Assembly: GCF_001042905.1 (NCBI RefSeq)
Contig: NZ_JYLB01000002.1
Span: 186,001-250,000, forward strand
DNA: 64,000 nt
Direction: 5' to 3'
Origin: Pseudomonas lini
GTDB taxonomy: Bacteria; Pseudomonadota; Gammaproteobacteria; Pseudomonadales; Pseudomonadaceae
In this document: in pieces, positions 34,638 through 42,920 of the stretch
Position numbering within the stretch: position 1 is the stretch's first letter
Layout of the letters: the number at the start of each line of letters is the position of its first letter
Made by a program: the position numbers and the translations under genes
The notes under the pieces: generated by a model
Database searches by the model: none
Seen by the model: the letters and a program-made list of their open reading frames with translations, nothing else
Told to the model about the DNA's origin: nothing

Positions 34638-35810
34638 CTATTTTGTCGATGTGCGTCTCTCAGGCTTTGCTTTACCAGTCTTCTCGCCCGTTTTTGCATC
34701 GAATTCGCCTAGATGATCTCCGTCCCAGTTGTACACTTCGACGGCTCCGTGTTGATAGTCCCATTCATAAATACGTCTCTTACTTTCCCAGCGTTTACGA
34801 TTTCCTTTCTTGCGAACCAGAACAGCATCTGGAAAAGCAGGTAGCACCTCTGGCGGCATGTGATAACCGTGATCGCCAGCCATAGGCCGTGAAATCACCA
34901 CATATAAGGGCAACACCCCCGAATCCGCCGGAAACACAAGAATAAAATCCTTGTACTCAGGCGGATACACCGGATTCACGATGATGCTGTCAGCCGCTTT
35001 CGTCGGCGGATAAACCCAGATATGCGGCGCTTGCGGTGCGGCTTCCAGCGCGGGGATGCCAAGGATATTTGAACCGTCCTCGGCCGGTGTCCAGATCAGC
35101 TCGATCCCGTCCCCAAGATCAGCCACTTGCTGATTGCCGCGCAAGGTGAATTGCGCGACATCGACCATCTCCCAGTCACGGTTTTTGCCGGTATAGAAAC
35201 CGTATCTCTTGAGACTGCCATCAGCCTGTTGTTCGACTTGCAGGCGCACGCGGGTACGGGCCTGTTTAAGGGCGCGCAGTTGATCTTCGGTGTAGAGCGA
35301 GCTGTCGCCAAGACTCGACGGTATGACCAGGGCCACCAAGCCTGCCAGGGTGGCCGCAGCGGTGCTGGCGGCAACAGCGGGCAGTGCGGCGAACGCTGAG
35401 CCGGTCAAAGCAAAGCTGCCGAAACCGGCCGGAATCGCAGTGCCACTGATTTTCTTGAGCGGCACGACACCGCTTTCATCAGCCTCGCGAGCGCCGAGCA
35501 GAACCAGTTCGCCGTAGTCTTTCAGGCTGTCTGTCGGAACAACGCCGGAGGGATTCGTATAGTCGATGATTGCATCGGGCAGTTTGCAGGATTTGGCGAA
35601 CACGCATCCCGCGCGGACAACGTTGTCCTTTTTCGTAGCGACTTGAAGGCTATCTTCGAAGGCCTGCTGCCTTGCGAGCATGGCGTCGTAGGCATTTTGC
35701 CTGGCATCGCGCTCGGTCAGTTCGGTGGCCGTCATGTAGCGGTGGGTAACGTGATGCCCGTCGCCTGACGGTGGGTTTTGCACCCGGGGGATGTCCTTGT
35801 TGCCAGCCAC
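34638..35810 (-). CDS. S-type pyocin-domain toxin A with colicin E3-type 16S rRNase tip
   Basis: 390 residues. Residues 1-60 are polar and charged (VQNPPSGDGHHVTHRYM). A hydrophobic Ala-rich stretch (about 145-180) leads into the S-type pyocin translocation domain (VIPSSLGDSSLYTEDQL to VNPVYPPEYKDFI). The C-terminal ~70 residues match colicin E3: RKRWESKRRIYEWDYQHG, with catalytic triad candidates Asp351, His354 and Glu358, and a basic tail with PERR. It should cut 16S rRNA at the decoding site. There is no receptor-binding region, and it is much shorter than S-pyocins (~700). GTG start after AAAGGA, shared with toxin B. Confidence 0.85.
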   Translation of the reverse strand: MAGNKDIPRVQNPPSGDGHHVTHRYMTATELTERDARQNAYDAMLARQQAFEDSLQVATKKDNVVRAGCVFAKSCKLPDAIIDYTNPSGVVPTDSLKDYGELVLLGAREADESGVVPLKKISGTAIPAGFGSFALTGSAFAALPAVAASTAAATLAGLVALVIPSSLGDSSLYTEDQLRALKQARTRVRLQVEQQADGSLKRYGFYTGKNRDWEMVDVAQFTLRGNQQVADLGDGIELIWTPAEDGSNILGIPALEAAPQAPHIWVYPPTKAADSIIVNPVYPPEYKDFILVFPADSGVLPLYVVISRPMAGDHGYHMPPEVLPAFPDAVLVRKKGNRKRWESKRRIYEWDYQHGAVEVYNWDGDHLGEFDAKTGEKTGKAKPERRTSTK

Positions 35811-35861
35811 TGATTGTCCTTTCATTCGTCCATCGGCAACCCCTGAAAGAGGGGCCGCTCG

Positions 35862-35875
35862 ACGTTAACGAACGT
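35862..35875. promoter_or_regulatory. Inverted repeat upstream of toxin A
   Basis: ACGTT-AACG-AACGT, 52 bases before the GTG start of toxin A. The identical 14 bases occur at 37661 before toxin B. With the nearby hairpin CCCCTGAAAGAGGGG it may be an operator. No LexA box (CTGT-N8-ACAG) is visible. Confidence 0.4.
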
Positions 35876-35910
35876 GGCTAATCGTGGCTGTAGGACGAAT
35901 CCTGAATGTC

Positions 35911-35940
35911 ACTAAGAGGGTTCTCTAACGCCTCAGGATT
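35911..35940 (-). pseudogene. Relic of the nhaA 3' end
   Basis: Bases CTAAGAGGGTTCTC and CTCAGGA here parallel the nhaA stop region at 37711-37738 (TTAAGAGTGTTCTT, CTCAGGA). The sequence upstream of toxin A is colinear with that upstream of toxin B as far as this point, so the duplicated unit ended inside nhaA. Confidence 0.65.
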
Positions 35941-35958
35941 GCAGCGCTGTGCTGCGTC

Positions 35959-36085
35959 GAAATCACTGTGAAGACGATGCCAGCGAGCGCACCTACAGGC
36001 AGGAAGTTCAGCCAAACGAAGTGTTCCGCGTGGGTGAGCGGGTGCGGGTTTCTACTGTGAGTGGTACGAGCCGCGTTGTGCACTA
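35959..36085 (+). pseudogene. Relic of the slyB-like gene 3' end
   Basis: The stretch from GAAATCACTGTG to CGCGTTGTGCACTAAGCGGGA aligns with 33305-33442 of the intact glycine-zipper lipoprotein gene. It has several small deletions that break the frame, but the stop and terminator that follow are conserved. It is a truncated copy from tandem duplication of the bacteriocin segment. Confidence 0.85.
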
Positions 36086-36102
36086 AGCGGGAACGGGTAA
36101 AA

Positions 36103-36138
36103 CAAAACCCCGATCAGGTGACTGGTCGGGGTTTTGTT
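36103..36138. terminator. Terminator copy 3, between slyB relic and immunity gene 4
   Basis: Stem AAAACCCCGA / TCGGGGTTTT with the same TCAGGTGACTGG loop as the copy at 33456, and T-rich flank on both sides. Confidence 0.9.
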
Positions 36139-36204
36139 TTTGGGGGGGGCATGGATGGCGCGGGTTCTGACAGACGTCGTATGCTAGTCGTTTTCGATAG
36201 CTCG

Positions 36205-36429
36205 TTAGTCGTATGAGGTCAGAAATAATTCGAGATTTTTAGGCAGATCGAGTGAGCATGCTTTTTCTATACCGATGATTTGTTGTTCGGTAAGGCGATA
36301 GTCATGTAATGAGTCTTCGTCTGTCTCCCATCCCATGATCAGTTTGAGTTCGGTGGTGGAAATAGGGATCTGCTTCTCAAATGAAGGAAAATCCTCGCCT
36401 TTCGGAACCCCCATAATTAAATGCTTCAT
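36205..36429 (-). CDS. Immunity protein 4, partner of toxin B
   Basis: 74 residues, acidic. It is a distant relative of proteins 1-3: MGVPKGEDFPSFEKQIP, then a central LIMGWETDEDSL and the tail DLPKNLELFLTS. The ATG overlaps the toxin B stop by four bases and AAGGAAGG lies upstream, so it is translationally coupled to the toxin. Its divergence from protein 3 mirrors the divergence of the two toxin tips. Confidence 0.8.
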   Translation of the reverse strand: MKHLIMGVPKGEDFPSFEKQIPISTTELKLIMGWETDEDSLHDYRLTEQQIIGIEKACSLDLPKNLELFLTSYD

Positions 36430-37610
36430 GGTTCTACCTTCCTTGTTGGATCTGCTGGTTTGTTCTGAGTGCCAGTTTCATGGTTGAACTCCCCCAAGTG
36501 TTTTCCACGCTTGTTGTACTTTTCAACGGCTCCATGCTGGAAGTCCCACTCGTAAATCGTTCCGCTTCTATCCTTCCATCGTGGGCGCAACCCTCCGCCA
36601 CCTTTGATTGGGGTTTTTGGGGTAGCCCATTTAGCACCTGGAAAAGCTGGGAGAGAGTCAGGTTTTTGATGGTAGTTAAGCTGAGGCCTGCTCACCACAA
36701 TATAAACCGGCAACACCCCCGAATCCGCCGGAAACACAAGAATGAAGTCCTTGTACTCAGGCGGATACACCGGGTTAACGATGATGCTGTCAGCCGCCTT
36801 CGTCGGCGGATAAACCCAGATATGCGGCGCTTGCGGTGCGGCTTCCAGCGCGGGGATGCCAAGGATATTTGAACCGTCCTCGGCCGGTGTCCAGATCAGC
36901 TCGATACCGTCCCCAAGGTCAGCCACTTGCTGACTGCCGCGCAAGGTGAATTGCACGACATCGACCATTTCCCAGTCACGGTTTTTACCGGTGTAGAAAC
37001 CGTATCCCTTGAGACTGCCGTCAGCCTGTTGCTCGACTCGCAGGCGAACGCGAGTGCGGGCCTGTTTGAGGGATCGCAGTTGATCTTCGGTATAGAGGGA
37101 ACTGTCGCCGAGGCTTGACGGGATGACCAGTGCAACCAGCCCCGTCAGCGTGGCGGCAACGGTGCTGGCGGCAACAGCGGGCAGTGCGGCGAACGCTGAG
37201 CCGGTCAAAGCAAAGCTGCCGAAACCGGCCGGAATCGCAGGGCCACTGATTTTCTTGAGCGGCACGACACCGCTTTCATCAGCCTCGCGAGCGCCGAGCA
37301 GAACCAGTTCGCCGTAGTCTTTCAGGCTGTCTGTCGGAACAACGCCGGAGGGATTCGTATAGTCGATGATTGCATCGGGCAGTTTGCAGGATTTGGCGAA
37401 CACGCATCCCGCGCGGACAACGTCGTCCTTTTTCGCAGCGACTTGAAGGCTGTCTTCGAAGCCTTGCTGCCTGGCGAGCATGGCGTCGTAGGCATTTTGC
37501 CTGGCGTCCCGCTCCGCCAACTCGGTGGCAGTCATGTAGCGGTGGGTGACGTGATGCCCGTCGCCTGATGGTGGGTTTTGAACCCGGGGAATGTCCTTGT
37601 TGCCAGCCAC
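36426..37610 (-). CDS. S-type pyocin-domain toxin B with colicin E3-type 16S rRNase tip
   Basis: 394 residues. Up to about residue 310 it is almost identical to toxin A (same pyocin-S domain). Beyond that the linker changes to QLNYHQKPDSLP and TPKTPIKGGGGLRPRW. The nuclease keeps the E3 triad in YEWDFQHGAVEKY (Asp356, His359, Glu363). GTG start after AAAGGACAATCA. Stop overlaps immunity 4. No lysis gene and no receptor-binding domain are seen, so release and uptake are unexplained; delivery by another system or by a different partner is possible. Confidence 0.85.
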   Translation of the reverse strand: MAGNKDIPRVQNPPSGDGHHVTHRYMTATELAERDARQNAYDAMLARQQGFEDSLQVAAKKDDVVRAGCVFAKSCKLPDAIIDYTNPSGVVPTDSLKDYGELVLLGAREADESGVVPLKKISGPAIPAGFGSFALTGSAFAALPAVAASTVAATLTGLVALVIPSSLGDSSLYTEDQLRSLKQARTRVRLRVEQQADGSLKGYGFYTGKNRDWEMVDVVQFTLRGSQQVADLGDGIELIWTPAEDGSNILGIPALEAAPQAPHIWVYPPTKAADSIIVNPVYPPEYKDFILVFPADSGVLPVYIVVSRPQLNYHQKPDSLPAFPGAKWATPKTPIKGGGGLRPRWKDRSGTIYEWDFQHGAVEKYNKRGKHLGEFNHETGTQNKPADPTRKVEP

Positions 37611-37660
37611 TGATTGTCCTTTCGCTCGTTCATCGGCAACCCCGGAAGAGGGGCTGCGCG

Positions 37661-37674
37661 ACGTTAACGAACGT
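37661..37674. promoter_or_regulatory. Inverted repeat upstream of toxin B
   Basis: ACGTT-AACG-AACGT, the same 14-base site as at 35862, 51 bases before the toxin B start and inside the gap before the nhaA 3' end. Confidence 0.4.
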
Positions 37675-37710
37675 GGCTAATCGTGGCTGTAGGACGAATC
37701 CTGAATGTCG

Positions 37711-38919
37711 TTAAGAGTGTTCTTTTTCGCTCAGGAAAACAGGTGTAGTGCTCTTGCGACTCGCCGCCGCCGTCACCGCATAACCGATCAATGCCGCCAG
37801 AATCGAACCGGTCAGAATCCCCATTCGATCCATCCCGGCGTATTCGCTGGCGCCAGGCACGAAGGCCAGGGAGCCGACAAACAGGCTCATGGTGAAACCG
37901 ATGCCGCAGAGGATCGCCACACCCAGCACCTGGCCCCAGTTGGCGCCTTGGGGCAGGGCGGCGATGCCGATTTTCACCGCCAGCCAGGTCAGGCCGAACA
38001 CGCCGACCATCTTGCCCAGCAGCAGGCCGACGGCGATGCCCATCGGCACGTCGTGGGTGAAGCTTTCGACGGTCACGCCGCTCAGGGACAGGCCGGCGTT
38101 GGCGAAGGCGAATAGCGGCAGGATGCCGTAGGCCACCCACGGATGCAGGGCATGTTCCAGGGTCAGCAGCGGCGAAGGCTCGGCGTTTTTCGTGCGCAGG
38201 GGAATGCAGAAGGCCAGGGTCACGCCGGCCAGCGTGGCGTGTACGCCGCTCTTGAGCACGCAGACCCAGAGGATCAGCCCGATGATCATGTACGGCCCGA
38301 GCTTGACCACGCCGAGTCGATTCATCCCGATCAAGGCCGCGATGCAGGCCGCAGCCAGTGCCAGGGACAAGGTCGACAGCGCGCCGGAATAGAAGATCGC
38401 GATGATGATAATCGCGCCCAGGTCGTCGATGATCGCCAGGGTCATCAGGAACAGTTTCAGCGACACCGGCACGCGTTTGCCCAGCAGGGCCAGTACGCCG
38501 AGGGCGAAGGCGATGTCGGTGGCGGTCGGGATGGCCCAGCCACTCAGGGCGGACGGGTTGTCGCGGTTGAGGAACCAGTAAATCAGCGCCGGCACCACCA
38601 TGCCGCCAATCGCCGCCGCGCCGGGCAGGACGATTTGCGACGGTTTCGACAGCTGGCCGTCGAGGACTTCGCGCTTCACTTCCAGCCCGATCAGCAGGAA
38701 GAACAGGGCCATCAGGCCGTCGTTGATCCACAGCAGCAGCGGCTTGGCGATCTTCAGCGCGCCGATCTGAGCCACCACGGGTGTGTCCAGCAGCCCGCTA
38801 TAGAGCCACGACAGCGATGAATTGTTGATGATCAGGGCGAGAGCGGCCGCGGCGATCAATAACAGACCGCTGGCAGCTTCCAACTGAAAGAAACGCGTGA
38901 ACGTGCTACGCAGAGGCAA
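37711..38919 (-). CDS. nhaA: Na+/H+ antiporter NhaA
   Basis: 402-residue inner-membrane antiporter exchanging two protons in for one sodium out. Twelve membrane segments. The ion-binding pair lies in [13 protein letters not shown] (Asp-Asp). The [18 protein letters not shown] block is diagnostic. I use the TTG at 38919 because GGAGAG sits 5 bases upstream; the ATG nearby is out of frame. Downstream on the same strand are the bacteriocin genes, which lie beyond a spacer. Confidence 0.95.
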   Translation of the reverse strand: MPLRSTFTRFFQLEAASGLLLIAAAALALIINNSSLSWLYSGLLDTPVVAQIGALKIAKPLLLWINDGLMALFFLLIGLEVKREVLDGQLSKPSQIVLPGAAAIGGMVVPALIYWFLNRDNPSALSGWAIPTATDIAFALGVLALLGKRVPVSLKLFLMTLAIIDDLGAIIIIAIFYSGALSTLSLALAAACIAALIGMNRLGVVKLGPYMIIGLILWVCVLKSGVHATLAGVTLAFCIPLRTKNAEPSPLLTLEHALHPWVAYGILPLFAFANAGLSLSGVTVESFTHDVPMGIAVGLLLGKMVGVFGLTWLAVKIGIAALPQGANWGQVLGVAILCGIGFTMSLFVGSLAFVPGASEYAGMDRMGILTGSILAALIGYAVTAAASRKSTTPVFLSEKEHS

Positions 38920-39170
38920 GGTCGCTCTCCATCGATGAATTCAAAAGGTGGCACACCCTAACCCGTACCGTTAGTTGTTAAAACAAAAGTTATATTCTTT
39001 TTTGTTATATGCCGTTACAACGCGGACGGTCAGCAAAGGCCTGAGCCTAGCAGTTGCCGGACGTATTGGACCTCAGCTGTATCTGTGCATGATGTAGGTT
39101 CTTTCCTAAGCTTGTGGGCTGAGCCTTGCGACAAGGCCGACTCTTTGCCTGATTCAACGAGAAAACCATC

Positions 39171-40265
39171 ATGAGCGACAACCGACAGTGGGCCCGCGAA
39201 GCCATCCGGATCATCGAAGCCGACTTCCAGCGCAGCGCCGATACTCACCTGATCCCCTTGCCGCTGCCGGGGTTGCCGGGCATCGAGTTGTATTTCAAGG
39301 ATGAGTCGAGTCATCCCACCGGCAGCCTGAAACATCGGCTGGCGCGCTCGTTGTTCCTCTACGCCCTGTGTAACGGCTGGCTCAAACCCGGTGCGCCGGT
39401 GATCGAAGCCTCCAGCGGTTCGACGGCGATTTCCGAGGCGTACTTCGCTCGAATGCTGGGCTTGCCATTCATTGCGGTGATGCCGGCGACCACCTCCAAA
39501 GAGAAGATCGCGCAAATCGCGTTCTACGGTGGCCAGAGTCATCTGGTGGACGATCCGACCCAGATCTACGCCGAGTCCGAACGCCTGGCTCGCGAACACG
39601 ACGGGCACTTCATCGATCAGTTCACCTACGCTGAACGCGCCACCGACTGGCGGGCGAACAACAACATCGCCGAATCGATCTTCCAGCAGATGCGTTTCGA
39701 GCAGCACCCGGAACCGAGCTGGCTGATTTCCAGCCCCGGCACCGGCGGCACCACCGCGACGCTCGGCCGATACGTGCGCTATCGCCAGCACTGCTCCCGC
39801 GTGCTGTGCGCCGATGCCGAGCGTTCGGTGTTCTTCGATTATTACCAGACCGGCGATGCCAGCCTGCGCCTGGATTGCGGGTCACGGATTGAAGGGATTG
39901 GCCGGCCGCGAGTGGAAGCGTCGTTCCTGCCCAAGGTGATCGATGCGATGGTCAAAGTGCCGGACGCGTTGTCGCTGGCGGCCATGCATTACCTGGCGCA
40001 GCGTTTGGGGCGACGGGTTGGCGGATCGAGCGGGACCAACCTGATCGGCGCCTTGATGGCGGCCCAGCAGATGGTGGCGGCAGGGGAGTCGGGGTCTATC
40101 GTGGCGATTCTGTGCGATGGCGGCGAGCGCTATGCCACCACCTATTACGATCAGGCCTGGCTCAAGGCCCAGGGGTATGAGTTGAGTGGTTTGATGGATG
40201 CCGTGGCGGCGAGTGTCGAGCGTGGCGAGCCGCTGCCATCGACGGTACTACGCGCCAACATCTGA
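39171..40265 (+). CDS. PLP-dependent cysteine synthase-family protein, Cds1-like
   Basis: 364 residues of the tryptophan synthase beta superfamily. PLP lysine is Lys54 in ESSHPTGSLKHR. The substrate/PLP loop is EASSGSTAISEAYF, and the phosphate loop is SPGTGGTTATLG. Such proteins (Cds1 of actinobacteria and fungi) degrade L-cysteine to pyruvate, ammonia and sulfide. Synthase activity is less likely. ATG follows GAGAAAACC. Divergent from nhaA across ~250 bases; ends near a REP. Confidence 0.88.
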   Translation: MSDNRQWAREAIRIIEADFQRSADTHLIPLPLPGLPGIELYFKDESSHPTGSLKHRLARSLFLYALCNGWLKPGAPVIEASSGSTAISEAYFARMLGLPFIAVMPATTSKEKIAQIAFYGGQSHLVDDPTQIYAESERLAREHDGHFIDQFTYAERATDWRANNNIAESIFQQMRFEQHPEPSWLISSPGTGGTTATLGRYVRYRQHCSRVLCADAERSVFFDYYQTGDASLRLDCGSRIEGIGRPRVEASFLPKVIDAMVKVPDALSLAAMHYLAQRLGRRVGGSSGTNLIGALMAAQQMVAAGESGSIVAILCDGGERYATTYYDQAWLKAQGYELSGLMDAVAASVERGEPLPSTVLRANI

Positions 40266-40280
40266 CACACCGAAGACCAA

Positions 40281-40374
40281 ATGTGGGAGCGGGCTTGCTC
40301 GCGAATACGGTTTCACATTCAACAGAGATGTTGGCTGATCCACCGCTTTCGCGAGCAAGCCCGCTCCCACATTT
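40281..40374. repeat. REP doublet, class C (TGTGGGAGCGGGCTTGCTCGCGAA)
   Basis: Long class C arms (ATGTGGGAGCGGGCTTGCTC and complement) separated by ~45 bases, between convergent genes. Other copies at 53334 and 60547. Confidence 0.92.
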
Positions 40375-40382
40375 AAATTGGG

Positions 40383-41996
40383 TCACGCTTCGAGGCCGAG
40401 GATGTCTCGGGCCACTGCTTCGGCAATCCGAATCCCGTCGACACCCGCCGACAGAATCCCGCCCGCATAACCCGCGCCTTCACCCGCCGGGAACAAGCCC
40501 TTCACGTTCAGGCTTTGCATCGACTCGTTACGGGTAATCCGCAGTGGCGACGAGGTGCGCGTCTCGATCCCGGTCAACACGGCGTCGTGCAGCGAGTAGC
40601 CACGAATCTGCTTCTCGAACGCCGGCAAGGCTTCGCGAATGGCTTCGATGGCGAACGCCGGCAAAGCCAGGGCCAAATCGCCCAAGGCAACACCCGGCTT
40701 GTAGGACGGTTCGACGCTGCCCAACTCGGTCGACGGTTTGCCGGCAATGAAGTCGCCAACCAGTTGCGCCGGTGCTTCGTAATTGCTGCCGCCCAACACA
40801 AAAGCGTGGGATTCCAGGCGTTCCTGCAACTCGATGCCAGCCAGTGGGCCACCTGGATAATCGACTTCCGGGGTGATCCCGACGACGATCCCGGAGTTGG
40901 CGTTGCGCTCGTTACGCGAGTACTGGCTCATGCCGTTGGTGACCACGCGGTTCGGCTCGGAGGTCGCTGCCACCACGGTGCCGCCCGGGCACATGCAGAA
41001 GCTGTAGACCGAACGACCGTTGCTGGCGTGGTGCACCAGTTTGTAGTCGGCAGCGCCGAGTTTCGGGTGCCCGGCGTATTTGCCCAGGCGCGCGCGGTCG
41101 ATCAGCGATTGCGGGTGCTCGATGCGGAAACCCACCGAGAACGGCTTGGCTTCCATGAACACACCACGGCCGTGAAGCATGCGGAAGGTGTCCCGGGCAC
41201 TGTGGCCGAGGGCCAGAATCACGTGTTTCGAATGGATCTGCTCACCGCCATTGAGCTCGACGCCGACCAGTTGGCCGTCCTCGATCAACACATCGGTGAC
41301 ACGCTGCTGGAAGCGCACTTCGCCGCCCATGGCGCGAATCTGCTCACGCATGTTTTCCACTACACCGGTCAGACGGAACGTACCGATGTGCGGTTTGCTG
41401 ACGTAGAGGATTTCTTCCGGCGCGCCGGCCTTGACGAACTCATGCAGGACTTTGCGACCGATGAATTTCGGGTCCTTGATCTGGCTGTAAAGCTTGCCGT
41501 CGGAGAACGTACCCGCGCCGCCTTCACCGAATTGCACGTTGGACTCGGGGTTGAGCACGCTTTTGCGCCACAGGCCCCAAGTGTCCTTGGTGCGCTGACG
41601 CACTTCGGTGCCACGTTCGAGGATGATCGGCTTGAAGCCCATCTGCGCCAGCAGCAGCCCGGCGAAAATCCCGCAGGGGCCGAACCCGACCACGATCGGG
41701 CGCTGGCTCAGGTCGGCCGGCGCCTGGCCGACCTCTTTGTAGCTGACATCCGGCGCCACGCTGACGTTACGGTCATCGGCGAATGTGTGCAGCACCGACG
41801 CCTCATCGCGAACGTTGAGGTCGATGGTGTAGATGAAGCACAGTTCGGAGGACTTTTTGCGCGCATCGTAGCTGCGCTTGAACAAGGTGAAATCGAGCAG
41901 GTCATCACTGGCGATGCCCAGGCGCTGCACGATGGCAGGGCGCAGGTCTTCTTCGGGATGGTCGATCGGCAGCTTGAGTTCGGTGATTCGTAACAT
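40383..41996 (-). CDS. FAD-dependent oxidoreductase of the COG2509 type
   Basis: 537-residue uncharacterised flavoprotein. A ~90-residue N-terminal domain starts MLRITELKLPIDHPEEDL. The dinucleotide fold begins at VVGFGPCGIFAGLLLAQMG. The block ILALGHSARDTFRMLHGRGV and the C-terminal FPAGEGAGYAGGILSAGVDG close the FAD site. Family members resemble FAD dehydrogenases of unknown substrate. It stands alone on the minus strand, 95 bases downstream of the lipoprotein gene. Confidence 0.92.
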   Translation of the reverse strand: MLRITELKLPIDHPEEDLRPAIVQRLGIASDDLLDFTLFKRSYDARKKSSELCFIYTIDLNVRDEASVLHTFADDRNVSVAPDVSYKEVGQAPADLSQRPIVVGFGPCGIFAGLLLAQMGFKPIILERGTEVRQRTKDTWGLWRKSVLNPESNVQFGEGGAGTFSDGKLYSQIKDPKFIGRKVLHEFVKAGAPEEILYVSKPHIGTFRLTGVVENMREQIRAMGGEVRFQQRVTDVLIEDGQLVGVELNGGEQIHSKHVILALGHSARDTFRMLHGRGVFMEAKPFSVGFRIEHPQSLIDRARLGKYAGHPKLGAADYKLVHHASNGRSVYSFCMCPGGTVVAATSEPNRVVTNGMSQYSRNERNANSGIVVGITPEVDYPGGPLAGIELQERLESHAFVLGGSNYEAPAQLVGDFIAGKPSTELGSVEPSYKPGVALGDLALALPAFAIEAIREALPAFEKQIRGYSLHDAVLTGIETRTSSPLRITRNESMQSLNVKGLFPAGEGAGYAGGILSAGVDGIRIAEAVARDILGLEA

Positions 41997-42091
41997 GACG
42001 GGATCCGGTTCGCGGGGCGCACAACTGCGCCAAGGCGTTTGAAGCCCGCGATTATAAGCCTCAAAGGATGATTCCCGTGAGGCAAAAACGA

Positions 42092-42757
42092 TCAGTCGTT
42101 ACGTGATCCGCCGAAATACCCACAGCCGCGTTGCACTTGGCCATCGATGCGGAGTTCGGCGCTCATGTGCTGCACGCTGCCGGTGCTGCTGTCGACGCAG
42201 CGTTGCGGCGCGACCCAGAGCTCGATGCGCTGATTGTTGGCTTCGGTGCTCAGGTTGAAGCGACCATCGCCCAGTTGCTCTTCAACGTACGGCAGGGCCA
42301 AGGGCGGCTGGCCGGCGCGGTCGATGACCATGCCTTTGCCGCTGACTTTGACGTTCCACTCAGGGCCATGGCCGGCGGCGCGCAGAATCAATTGTTTGAA
42401 ATTGGGATCGTCACACGCCGTGCCCGAGCGCTCGACGCGGTACAGCTGCCCCAGATCGAGCCGGCTATCGGCACCACTGGCAACGATCCGGCCACGCACG
42501 TCAGCAAACAACTTGCCCTGATCATCGGCCAGGGTCGCGGCCTCTTGCAGAACGCTGGTGCCGCCGGTGTCATTGACCACATAACTGCGCTGCTCATTGC
42601 ACGGCTGGAACAGCAACTTGCCGTCGGCCGCCGTCAACTGGCCCTGCATGCGGGTCTGGCCCACATGGGAAGCACTTTCGCGCGGCCCATCAAGCAACTG
42701 GCAGGCGGCGAACAGCGGAAGCAGGGTAACAAGCACTAAGGAACGGGCAACACGCAT
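42092..42757 (-). CDS. COG3650-type lipoprotein
   Basis: 221 residues. Signal with lipobox LFAAC (Cys20 or so) after MRVARSLVLVTLLP. Two related halves follow: a strand-rich part (LLFQPCNEQRSYVVND) and a C-terminal part with paired cysteines (GTACDDPNF, QRCVDSS, RGCGYFGG). The family is predicted outer-membrane or periplasmic. ATG 42757 has CAGGAGA upstream; the longer frame from 42775 lacks a better site. Unknown function. Confidence 0.82.
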   Translation of the reverse strand: MRVARSLVLVTLLPLFAACQLLDGPRESASHVGQTRMQGQLTAADGKLLFQPCNEQRSYVVNDTGGTSVLQEAATLADDQGKLFADVRGRIVASGADSRLDLGQLYRVERSGTACDDPNFKQLILRAAGHGPEWNVKVSGKGMVIDRAGQPPLALPYVEEQLGDGRFNLSTEANNQRIELWVAPQRCVDSSTGSVQHMSAELRIDGQVQRGCGYFGGSRND

Positions 42758-42823
42758 CTTTGAGTCTCCTGACAAGTGTCGCCACGTTACTTAGCCTGAC
42801 CGCTCATCACAACCCTGCAAAGC

Positions 42824-42909
42824 AAGATCAAAAGATCGCAGCCTGCGGCAGCTCCTACAGGGGGTACGCCGAGCCTTTTGTAGGAGCTGGCGAAGCCTGC
42901 GATCTTTTG
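42824..42909. repeat. REP doublet, class A, one degenerate arm
   Basis: Left arm GATCGCAGCCTGCGGCAGC, right arm GAGCTGGCGAAGCCTGCGATC with one mispaired segment. Between the lipoprotein gene and the SDR-like gene. Confidence 0.85.
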
Positions 42910-42920
42910 ATTCTGGCGGT

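Noticed and set aside
33506..37610. Prophage or integrative element carrying the bacteriocin genes
   Set aside because: No integrase, tRNA target or phage structural genes; duplication of flanking core-gene ends explains the layout better.
40515..41993. Plus-strand frame of 492 residues opposite the FAD oxidoreductase
   Set aside because: GC-rich antisense shadow; no domain pattern and the opposite strand is a clear flavoprotein.
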